Source: Acinetobacter populi (lineage in GTDB: Bacteria > Pseudomonadota > Gammaproteobacteria > Pseudomonadales > Moraxellaceae). Taken from it: a stretch of 64,000 bases of DNA. The notes beneath the pieces are model-generated. The model made no database searches. It saw nothing but the letters and a program-made list of their open reading frames with translations, and was not told the DNA's origin. Where the stretch lies: positions 868,001-932,000 of the forward strand of contig NZ_NEXX01000001.1 in the NCBI RefSeq assembly GCF_002174125.1, given 5' to 3'. Shown here piece by piece: positions 36,939 to 44,284 of the stretch. Numbering within the stretch: position 1 is the first letter of the stretch; each line of letters opens with the position of its first letter. Position numbers and translations under genes: made by a program.

Positions 36939-38246
36939 ATGCAATTTAATCAAATTCAAAATGCTTTACAGCATGATGAAATTTTACAGGCACTTGCTGC
37001 ACAACGTGAAGTGAGTTGGGAAAATCCGCATGTGGTCAGCTTTGACCAAGCGCAACATGATACAACGCTCAATCGCGCGGATATTGAAGATGCAGCACAG
37101 CGGTTACAACGCTTTGCACCCTATATTGCGCTTAAATTCCCTGAAACCACAGCATCACAGGGTTTAATCGAATCCGAACTAGTGGCAATACCTAGCTTTG
37201 CCAAAACTATGGCAGACGCATTTCAAGTCGACATCACGCCAAAACTTTATCTAAAAAAAGACAGTCATTTGCCGATTTCAGGTTCAGTCAAAGCCCGTGG
37301 TGGCATTTATGAAGTGCTTTATCATGCCGAACAACTGGCATTACAACAGCATAAAATTACGCTTGAAGATTCTTATCTTAAACTTGCCGAACCTGAATTG
37401 CAGGCATTTTTTGCTCAATATAAAATTGCTGTCGCCTCTACAGGTAATTTAGGTTTATCCATTGGCATTATGGCAGCCACACTAGGCTTCCAGTGCAGTG
37501 TGCATATGTCACATGATGCCAAGCAATGGAAAAAAGACAAATTACGCAGTATGGGCGTGAATGTCATCGAACATCAGGGCGATTATGGACAGGCAATCTT
37601 GCAAGGACGCCGTGAAGCCGATGCCGATCCAAAATGTTACTTTATTGATGATGAAAACTCGCAATCGCTCTTTCTCGGCTATGCAGTTGCCAGTCAGCGT
37701 TTAAAACAGCAACTCGAACAACAGCATATTATTGTCGATGCTGAACATCCTTTATTTGTCTATTTACCTTGCGGGGTTGGCGGCGCACCAGGTGGTATTA
37801 CATTTGGTTTAAAGCATGCTTTTGGTGATCATGTTAAATGTATTTTTGCCGAACCCACCAATTCGCCTTGTATGCTACTTGGAATGTACACCAGTTTACA
37901 TCATGATATCTCGGTACAGGACATTGGATTAAGTAACCTAACCATTGCTGATGGACTGGCAGTAGGTCGTGCTTCTGGTTTTGTTGGACATGCCTTGGCA
38001 CGTAGCATAGATTTTCTTTATAGCCTTTCCGATGATGAAATGTTGTATTGGTTGCGACAACTATATAAGACTGAAAATATCATTCTGGAACCCTCTGCGC
38101 TCGCAGGCAGTGTCGGTTTTGCCCGCTTACAACAACAAGGGTTGCTTAAAGATATTACGGCACAGCAATTTGCACAGGGAACCCATATTGTTTGGGCAAC
38201 TGGAGGTGGAATGCTACCAAAAGAGGAAATCGAAAAACTTTTATAG
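36939..38246 (+). CDS. dsdA: D-serine ammonia-lyase
   Basis: A 435-residue PLP enzyme that converts D-serine to pyruvate and ammonia. The PLP lysine lies in [17 protein letters not shown] (about residue 114), and the glycine-rich phosphate-binding loop is [31 protein letters not shown] and the length (E. coli 442) support DsdA rather than threonine dehydratase. The usual partners dsdC and dsdX are absent; it follows the HerA-like gene by 9 bp. Confidence 0.9.
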   Translation: MQFNQIQNALQHDEILQALAAQREVSWENPHVVSFDQAQHDTTLNRADIEDAAQRLQRFAPYIALKFPETTASQGLIESELVAIPSFAKTMADAFQVDITPKLYLKKDSHLPISGSVKARGGIYEVLYHAEQLALQQHKITLEDSYLKLAEPELQAFFAQYKIAVASTGNLGLSIGIMAATLGFQCSVHMSHDAKQWKKDKLRSMGVNVIEHQGDYGQAILQGRREADADPKCYFIDDENSQSLFLGYAVASQRLKQQLEQQHIIVDAEHPLFVYLPCGVGGAPGGITFGLKHAFGDHVKCIFAEPTNSPCMLLGMYTSLHHDISVQDIGLSNLTIADGLAVGRASGFVGHALARSIDFLYSLSDDEMLYWLRQLYKTENIILEPSALAGSVGFARLQQQGLLKDITAQQFAQGTHIVWATGGGMLPKEEIEKLL

Positions 38247-38254
38247 TATGTTTG

Positions 38255-38300
38255 CTATCTTGCCAATGATAAAACCATTGGTGAGATAGTATTTATTTTA
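38255..38300 (+). terminator. Terminator after dsdA
   Basis: CTATCTTGCCAATG and CATTGGTGAGATAG pair over 14 bp, including two G-T wobbles, around a 7-nt loop, and are followed by a T-rich tail. It closes the HerA-like/dsdA unit. Confidence 0.75.
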
Positions 38301-38411
38301 TCCTTTTCCAATAAATAATTTATTTGATTAATATTTCCTTAAACTCATCTTCACTTTAAAAATAAAGCTATACTTTTCAAACTCTTAAAATAAAATCCTC
38401 CGCATAAATTA

Positions 38412-38434
38412 AAGATATATTGCAAATACACCTT
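38412..38434 (+). promoter_or_regulatory. Second (weaker) NsrR-type operator
   Basis: AAGATATATTG-C-AAATACACCTT matches the NsrR 11-1-11 pattern with three differences from the perfect site that starts 25 bp further on. It probably increases repression or cooperativity. Confidence 0.6.
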
Positions 38435-38436
38435 TA

Positions 38437-38459
38437 AAGATGTATTTTAAATACATCTT
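38437..38459 (+). promoter_or_regulatory. Perfect NsrR operator upstream of the globin gene
   Basis: AAGATGTATTT, one base, AAATACATCTT is a perfect 11-1-11 palindrome and fits the NsrR consensus known from E. coli and related bacteria (AAGATGYATTT half-site). It lies 30 bp before the ATG, where a repressor would block transcription. The nsrR gene is located just downstream of the globin gene. Confidence 0.85.
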
Positions 38460-38489
38460 ATTAATAACCAACAACCAAAGGTGCCAGCC

Positions 38490-39260
38490 ATGAATGAGCA
38501 AGCCATTGCAACTGTAAAAGCCACTGTCCCTGTCCTCCGTGAAAATGGGGTGGCACTGACCAGTTATTTCTATAAACGTATGTTGGGAAATCACCCTGAA
38601 CTTAAAAATGTATTTAATTTAAGCCATCAAGCCACAGGTCGTCAGCCACGGGCATTGGCAGCAGCAGTTCTGGCGTATGCAGAAAATATTGAAGACCCAA
38701 GCAAGTTGTTAAAAGCCGTAGATCGGATTGCCATTAAGCATGTTTCACTAGATATTCATCCCGACCAATATGCCATTGTCGGTACGAATTTATTACACTC
38801 AATCAGTGAAGTACTAGAATTACCGATGGATCATGATGTCATCATCGCATGGGAGCAGGCATATGGACAACTGGCCGATATTCTGATTAATCGTGAAAAA
38901 GAGCTTTATCACGAAGTTGCAACCAAAGAAGGTGGCTGGTCTGGCTGGAGAGCATTTAAAGTCAGTGCCAAACAACAAGATGGTGAGCACACGACATTTA
39001 CTCTAATCCCAACAGATGGACTTGCGATTACACCAGCACAAACTGGCGCATTTATCTCGGTAAAAGTTGCTATTGCCGATCAGGGTATTGAACAGCCACA
39101 ACAGTTTAGCTTTGAACAGGCCCAAGATAATGCTGAATATAATATTCAGGTTAAACGCGAATTGGTTGATGCAGATGTCCCCTCTGTATCAAATGCTCTT
39201 CTTGAGCATGTACAAGTCGGAGATACAGTGCAAGTCACCGCACCATTAAGTTATCATTAA
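38490..39260 (+). CDS. Shortened flavohaemoglobin (globin plus remnant FAD domain)
   Basis: A 256-residue Hmp-like protein; full Hmp has about 400 residues. The ATG at 38490 is preferred over the GTG at 38481, as AAAGGTG gives it a ribosome binding site. The globin domain (1-140) is complete: Tyr28, Gln in SHQATGRQ, proximal His84 in AIKHVS, and Tyr94. The FAD-binding domain is partial: E. coli RQYS reads QQFS here, so FAD contacts look weakened. The NAD(P)H domain is absent, and a terminator follows. It likely oxidises NO with an outside reductase, or binds or senses NO. Confidence 0.8.
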   Translation: MNEQAIATVKATVPVLRENGVALTSYFYKRMLGNHPELKNVFNLSHQATGRQPRALAAAVLAYAENIEDPSKLLKAVDRIAIKHVSLDIHPDQYAIVGTNLLHSISEVLELPMDHDVIIAWEQAYGQLADILINREKELYHEVATKEGGWSGWRAFKVSAKQQDGEHTTFTLIPTDGLAITPAQTGAFISVKVAIADQGIEQPQQFSFEQAQDNAEYNIQVKRELVDADVPSVSNALLEHVQVGDTVQVTAPLSYH

Positions 39261-39279
39261 ACTGTACTGGCTCTATTTA

Positions 39280-39304
39280 AGGGTGCTATTCGGCACTCTT
39301 TTTG
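39280..39304 (+). terminator. Terminator between the globin gene and nsrR
   Basis: AGGGTGC, loop TATTCG, GCACTCT (one G-T wobble), followed by TTTTTGTTTT. It ends 24 bp before the nsrR start, so nsrR depends on read-through or on a promoter hidden in this short gap. Confidence 0.75.
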
Positions 39305-39328
39305 TTTTAAATGGCTTATAATCACTAT

Positions 39329-39784
39329 ATGCAACTCAATAAATTTACCGATTACGGTTTACGCCTATTAATGTACCTTTTACAACCGAGTGATGGTGTA
39401 GTGACCATCGCTCAGGCGGCGCACGTGCTTAAAATATCGGAAAATCATTTGGTGAAAGTCACGCATTTTATGGCAAAACAAGGCTGGATTATCAGCACGC
39501 GCGGTAAAGGTGGTGGTATCCGTCTGGCACCTCAGGCACTCACGCTGCCCATTGGTGAAATTGTCCGTACGCTGGAACATGATGAAAAAGCCATTAACTG
39601 TCTGGAACCTGCTTGTGTTTTACGCTTTAGCTGTGGTTTGAAATCGGTACTGGATCAGGCCCTTGAGCAGTTTTACCAATATTTAAATCAATACCAATTA
39701 CAAGATGCATTGCATCACCCCGTATTATATAGCTTGACTAAAGATAAAGATTTTGCCGAAATCAAGGCGATTAATATCAGCTAA
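39329..39784 (+). CDS. nsrR: Nitric-oxide-sensing repressor NsrR (Rrf2 family)
   Basis: A 151-residue Rrf2-type regulator that binds DNA with an Fe-S cluster and is released by NO. The start MQLNKFTDYGLRLLMYL fits NsrR proteins, so I use the ATG at 39329 rather than the one at 39311. The wing RGKGGGIRLA is typical. The three cluster cysteines lie in NCLEPACVLRFSCGL (spacing C-x4-C-x5-C). Gene order with an operator-controlled globin supports the assignment. Alternatives such as IscR are less likely, because IscR cysteine spacing differs. Confidence 0.9.
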   Translation: MQLNKFTDYGLRLLMYLLQPSDGVVTIAQAAHVLKISENHLVKVTHFMAKQGWIISTRGKGGGIRLAPQALTLPIGEIVRTLEHDEKAINCLEPACVLRFSCGLKSVLDQALEQFYQYLNQYQLQDALHHPVLYSLTKDKDFAEIKAINIS

Positions 39785-39862
39785 TCAGAATTGCCATTCG
39801 CTACCTATCCCATATTGACCTATAATAGTTACTGCCTTATTTAATTTATTTGTATTGATGAT

Positions 39863-40648
39863 ATGCACAAATACCAGAAATCGAAAGACACCAAAGCCAA
39901 GCTAGCACCGAAACAAAAAATCAGCTATGAGAAAAAAACCTCTGATGCCACCAGTCTTTATACAGCACAGGCATTAAACTGGTTACGTCAGGCTGAATTT
40001 TTAATGAGTGCGCCCAAGCTATCAATTTGTGTCGAAGATACAGGGTATGAGATTGCTTTTGCAGGCCGATCCAATGCTGGCAAATCCAGTGCCATTAATA
40101 CCCTCACCAATCAGAAACAATTGGCACGGGCATCAAAACGTCCTGGCCGTACCCAGATGATTAACTTTTTTAGTCTGGGGAATCCCAATCAGCGACTGGT
40201 GGATTTGCCCGGTTATGGCTATGCGGCTGTACCGGAAGATATGAAGCTGCTATGGCAAAAAGAGCTGGAAAATTATCTGATTCACCGTGAAAGTCTACAA
40301 GGCTTGATCCTGTTGATGGATATTCGTCATCCTTTACAGCATTTTGACCGTATGATGCTGGAATGGGCACATTCACGTAATCTCTTTGTGCATATTTTGC
40401 TGACCAAAGCAGATAAGCTGAACCGCGGTCCAGCCAATAAAGTCTTACTCGAGGTCCAAAAAGAACTAAAACAATCTAAACTGAATTTTTCAATTCAACT
40501 ATTTTCCTCACTGGATAAACAGGGTTTGGCCGAATTGGCAGGGGTTATGGCAGGACGACTGAATTTCACCTTACCATTGACTGATCAAGAACAACCCGAG
40601 CCTGCGATTCCATCAGCATCTCCTCGTGATGAACAGCATGATTCCTGA
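39863..40648 (+). CDS. ysxC: Ribosome-biogenesis GTPase YsxC/EngB (YihA)
   Basis: A 261-residue GTPase acting in 50S assembly. It has a basic N-terminal extension (about 1-25), then the G domain: G1 [10 protein letters not shown]3 DLPGYGYA and G4 LTKADK. The C-terminal tail is Pro/Glu-rich and extends past the usual length (E. coli YihA 210). It lies 78 bp after nsrR on the same strand. The N-terminal extension is longer than in E. coli, so a later start cannot be fully excluded, but [12 protein letters not shown] begins at a plausible site. Confidence 0.93.
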   Translation: MHKYQKSKDTKAKLAPKQKISYEKKTSDATSLYTAQALNWLRQAEFLMSAPKLSICVEDTGYEIAFAGRSNAGKSSAINTLTNQKQLARASKRPGRTQMINFFSLGNPNQRLVDLPGYGYAAVPEDMKLLWQKELENYLIHRESLQGLILLMDIRHPLQHFDRMMLEWAHSRNLFVHILLTKADKLNRGPANKVLLEVQKELKQSKLNFSIQLFSSLDKQGLAELAGVMAGRLNFTLPLTDQEQPEPAIPSASPRDEQHDS

Positions 40649-40778
40649 ACGATTTTTCAATCTGGAAATCATCTCGTCCCATAATGATAACTCCTGTCCC
40701 CTATTCCTTTTGAATTTGACCGGAATCATCGTTAAATAAATTTATGGATACAATAATCGAAAATATTAGGTGATCAGA

Positions 40779-41738
40779 ATGGGTATATTGTCCTGGTTCA
40801 AGAAAAAAACCATTGGCTCTTCAATTTCTTACCATATCAAACCGCGTAAAGTAAAGTTTGAATGGCAAGATACACCTGTGGACTGGATTCCGCATGAGCC
40901 TTTTGCCAGTTATTTTATTAATGAAATTAATATGATTCTTCCGGCAGGCGAGTTCTGGTTTTGCCGACTCTATAATAAAGTCTTACCACAAATCACCGAC
41001 GAAAAGCTTAAAGAAGATGTAAAAGCCTTTATTCGTCAGGAAGCCATGCATGCCAAAGCACATCAATCTGCTAATGGTGAATATCTCAGCGTTCGCAATA
41101 TTGATGTCAACCGTAACATCAAAATTATGGATTTTCTGTTTACCAAATTACTGGCAGATCAACCCCTTGGCTTAAATGTACCTAAACCACTAGAAGATCA
41201 ATGGGATTTGTTCCGTTTGGGAATCATTGCCACCGTTGAGCATATGACTTGTGTGATGGGTAAATATGCTCTGGAAAATACCTTATGGCAGCAATTACAA
41301 GCCGATCCGGAAATGGTCGATCTGGTGAAGTGGCACGGTGCCGAGGAAGTTGAACATCGTACAGTGGCGTTTGACCTGTATCGCCATCTGGGCGGTGGTT
41401 ATATCGCACGTTATTATTTAAGTCTGGTGGTAATTGTCGGTGTACTCGGTATCTGGGTAGATGGTGCTGCGCATATTATGAAACAAGACCCACGATTAGC
41501 AAAACATAAACCAGCCATTTTTAAACCATGGATCTGGCGTGAATGGTTTAAAATTGCCAGACGTAGTCAAGGTGGATTATTACCTAGTCCATTGTGGTTG
41601 ATCTCGCAACAAGCCGGTTATTTAATGCCTTGGTACAATCCATTACATGAAGCCAATACCGAGGTTGCGATTGAATACCTAAACCAATCACCAGCTGCAA
41701 AACGGGCTGAATCAACTGGCACACATGCCGCAGCCTAG
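40779..41738 (+). CDS. Predicted metal-dependent hydrolase (PF10118 type)
   Basis: A 319-residue protein of the Metal_hydrol group. I use the ATG at 40779 (MGILSWFKKK), which has AGGTGAT upstream, rather than the GTG at 40770. The helical core carries metal-ligand-like motifs EAMHAKAHQ and VEHMTCVMG, and the HGAEEVEHR cluster of His and Glu residues (about residues 186-194), which resembles ferritin-like di-iron enzymes. The substrate is unknown. A hydrophobic stretch near YYLSLVVIVGVLGIWV suggests membrane association. Confidence 0.75.
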   Translation: MGILSWFKKKTIGSSISYHIKPRKVKFEWQDTPVDWIPHEPFASYFINEINMILPAGEFWFCRLYNKVLPQITDEKLKEDVKAFIRQEAMHAKAHQSANGEYLSVRNIDVNRNIKIMDFLFTKLLADQPLGLNVPKPLEDQWDLFRLGIIATVEHMTCVMGKYALENTLWQQLQADPEMVDLVKWHGAEEVEHRTVAFDLYRHLGGGYIARYYLSLVVIVGVLGIWVDGAAHIMKQDPRLAKHKPAIFKPWIWREWFKIARRSQGGLLPSPLWLISQQAGYLMPWYNPLHEANTEVAIEYLNQSPAAKRAESTGTHAAA

Positions 41739-41749
41739 ATCTAAATAAA

Positions 41750-41771
41750 ATGCCCGATCAAGGTCGGGCAT
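41750..41771. terminator. Bidirectional hairpin after the hydrolase gene
   Basis: ATGCCCGA, loop TCAAGG, TCGGGCAT is a perfect 8-bp stem between convergent genes. A-runs and T-poor flanks give it a modest terminator character. Confidence 0.7.
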
Positions 41772-41780
41772 ATGCAAAAA

Positions 41781-43034
41781 TTAAGTCGGTGCTTGTAGCG
41801 AAGAATCATCATCACCGATATGATGCTGTACCACGGCACTAATCATGATATCTCCCTGAACATTGACGACTGTTCTGACAGTATCCAAAATACGGTCTAT
41901 CGGCAGTAAAATAGCAATTGCTTCTGCGGGTAATCCTACCGATTGCAATACCATAATCATAGTGACCATACCTGCACTAGGAATCCCCGGTGCACCGAGC
42001 GATGCCAGCATTGCTGTTAAACACACAATAAATTGCTGGGTAATCGAAAGTTCCAATCCCATCAAATTGGCAATGAATAATGCAGCGGCGGCTTCATATA
42101 ATGCCGTACCATCCATATTCAGTTGCGCGCCCAATGGCACCACAAAACCGACAATTTGTGGTCGAACCCCTAGGTTTTGTGCACATTGCATTGATAATGG
42201 CATGGTGGCAGAACTGGAACTGGTGGCAAATGCCGTGATCAATGCCGGTCTGGCAACCCGGAAAAAGCGAAGCGGTGATACTCGTCCAAAAATCCAGAGT
42301 AATAAAGGCAATACCACTACACCATGAAAAATTGTTGTACCGGTAACCACTGCGGCAAATTTTGCCAGACTACCCAGCACAGCAAAATCTTCAGTGGCAA
42401 TCAATTTTGCCATCAAGGCAAAAATACCCAGTGGTGCAATGACCATCACCCATTTCACCAATTGCATCATCATATCGAATACTTGCTGAAATAAATCATG
42501 CACCTGCTGAAATTTACCTCGCCCGGACACAATGATTGCACCGAGCAATAATGCAAAAATCACCACAGCCAATACATTATTTTCAGCCATGGCTTTAAAC
42601 GGATTAATCAGTGTGTTTTGCAGAAAATTGGTAAAGAATGCACTGGGCGATAAGGTGTCAGGCGTATGATGGGCATCCATCGCATCTTTAAACAGTGAAA
42701 TGTCCAGACCAACTCCCGGCTGAAAAACATGTGCACACAACAAGCCCAGCAACAATGCACAAGTAGTCGTGGTAAAAAAACACAATAGCGTGATTTTCCA
42801 AGCCTTGCCAAAATTGCCCACCGCCTGAAGATTGGCTACGCCCACCACAATTGATGAAAAAATCAGCGGTATTAACAACATTTTTAGCAGCCCGATAAAA
42901 AAGCTACTTAATAAGGATAATACATAGAGGCTATTACCTGACCAGTCACTTTGTGGCGATAAACTAAGTAACCAGCCAAAGGCTATACCGAGTACTGCCG
43001 CAACAAGGATTTGTGTATTTAATGATTTCAGCAT
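41781..43034 (-). CDS. Dicarboxylate/amino acid:cation symporter (DAACS family)
   Basis: A 417-residue inner-membrane symporter of the DctA/GltP family with eight helices and two re-entrant loops. The serine-rich hairpin TAFATSSSSATMPL and the GLNMDGT-like motif (here AQLNMDGTALYEA) define the substrate site. Dicarboxylates or glutamate/aspartate are the likely substrates. An N-terminal hydrophobic helix starts the chain. The gene is alone on its strand, opposite a metal-hydrolase gene. Confidence 0.9.
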   Translation of the reverse strand: MLKSLNTQILVAAVLGIAFGWLLSLSPQSDWSGNSLYVLSLLSSFFIGLLKMLLIPLIFSSIVVGVANLQAVGNFGKAWKITLLCFFTTTTCALLLGLLCAHVFQPGVGLDISLFKDAMDAHHTPDTLSPSAFFTNFLQNTLINPFKAMAENNVLAVVIFALLLGAIIVSGRGKFQQVHDLFQQVFDMMMQLVKWVMVIAPLGIFALMAKLIATEDFAVLGSLAKFAAVVTGTTIFHGVVVLPLLLWIFGRVSPLRFFRVARPALITAFATSSSSATMPLSMQCAQNLGVRPQIVGFVVPLGAQLNMDGTALYEAAAALFIANLMGLELSITQQFIVCLTAMLASLGAPGIPSAGMVTMIMVLQSVGLPAEAIAILLPIDRILDTVRTVVNVQGDIMISAVVQHHIGDDDSSLQAPT

Positions 43035-43133
43035 AAGGATTGTTTTTAGACGATTTTGGAGCTTTATCGCACTATAACATGCTGTGAAATAAAGCCGTTG
43101 AAAAGAATTTTTATATTGTTATCCAAAATATGC

Positions 43134-44012
43134 TTAAGCCCGACTTAAGTCAATTTCTCTAAGCCGGATTAAACCTTCTTGCACTGTACTACATACCAGC
43201 TGTCCATTTTGCCACATACGGCCAAAGTTTAAGCCACGTGAAGATGCAGTTTGAGTTGCATCCATATCGTACAATAACCAGTCATCCACCCGAAAAGGAT
43301 GATGAAAATAGATGGCATGATCAATACTTGCCACCTGCAAACTAGGTGAAATCCACGATAGCCCGTGTGGACGTAGACAAGTTGTCATCAAGGTAAAGTC
43401 CGAACAAAAAGCAGCAATCGCCTGATGCATCGCAATTTGATCATCTTCACCAGTAATTTTGTCCCATGTACGCAAATAATGTGCCTGTGAAGGTGCTTCG
43501 GGCTGTGCATCAAACGGATTGGTTGCATTGATCGGAGTGATTTCAATATGGCGGCGCCGTAAGAATGCCTGTCGATAATTTTCCGGAACAAAATTGATCA
43601 TGGAAGATTTTAGTTCTTCTTCCGATTTTAACTGCTCCGGTTTTGGATATTCTGGTTCTGCAATCTGATAATTCAAGCCTTCTTCTTCATGGGCAAACGA
43701 TACCATGGCCTGAAAAATGGTACGTCCATGCTGAATGGCTTTGACACTGCGACTGACAAAACTCTTGCCATCGCGTAAACGCTCAACCTGATAAACAATC
43801 GGCGCATTGACATCACCGCCAAATAAAAAAAAGGCATGTAATGAATGTGCAGGTCGATCAGTGGTATAAGCTGCTGCCTGTAAAGCCTGCCCAAGGACCT
43901 GACCACCAAATACACGTTTACCTACTAGATTTTTGCTTTGTCCTCGGTATAGTCCATCTTCTATTCGTTCTAATGTCAGTAAGTCGATCAACTCTTGGGT
44001 AAGTGAAGTCAT
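43134..44012 (-). CDS. tesB: Acyl-CoA thioesterase II
   Basis: A 292-residue double-hotdog thioesterase that hydrolyses medium- and long-chain acyl-CoA. Features are GGQVLGQALQAAAYT with the conserved Gln-Val, RPAHSLHAFFLFGGD, YQVERLRDGKSFVSRSV, and a C-terminal domain with LQVASIDHAIYFHHPFRVDD, the site of the Asp-Thr-Gln catalytic triad. Length matches E. coli TesB (286). It is divergent from plsB, giving two lipid-metabolism genes back to back. Confidence 0.93.
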   Translation of the reverse strand: MTSLTQELIDLLTLERIEDGLYRGQSKNLVGKRVFGGQVLGQALQAAAYTTDRPAHSLHAFFLFGGDVNAPIVYQVERLRDGKSFVSRSVKAIQHGRTIFQAMVSFAHEEEGLNYQIAEPEYPKPEQLKSEEELKSSMINFVPENYRQAFLRRRHIEITPINATNPFDAQPEAPSQAHYLRTWDKITGEDDQIAMHQAIAAFCSDFTLMTTCLRPHGLSWISPSLQVASIDHAIYFHHPFRVDDWLLYDMDATQTASSRGLNFGRMWQNGQLVCSTVQEGLIRLREIDLSRA

Positions 44013-44284
44013 AAATCACCTTTAATGCTATTGCAGCACTGCAACTGTGGACGAGATGCGTTTTATTGTGCCACAAATTGCATAGATTGCAGTATTTTTT
44101 TGACAATTGTAAAAGTCAGTAAGAATAAATCCCCATAAGGAATAGAAGTTTTATATAATCGCACAGCATATTGCTGGCAACATATATTGTCCTTAATTGG
44201 CATAAAACAGCATTCGGTTTTAAGTTAAACTCGGCAAAATATGCTTTTCATCATTTACACTGTGTAGATACAAGGAGTCCGCTG
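44013..44284. promoter_or_regulatory. Divergent tesB-plsB upstream region
   Basis: A 272-bp gap. On the plus strand there are a perfect TTGACA (44100-44105) and a perfect TATAAT (44154-44159), but they are too far apart to be one promoter. The TATAAT is the better candidate for plsB, about 125 bp before its start. No operator is recognised. Confidence 0.4.

Noticed and set aside
44171..44284. Upstream extension of plsB from a TTG codon
   Set aside because: The extra 38 residues are not PlsB-like, and AGGAG points to the GTG at 44285.
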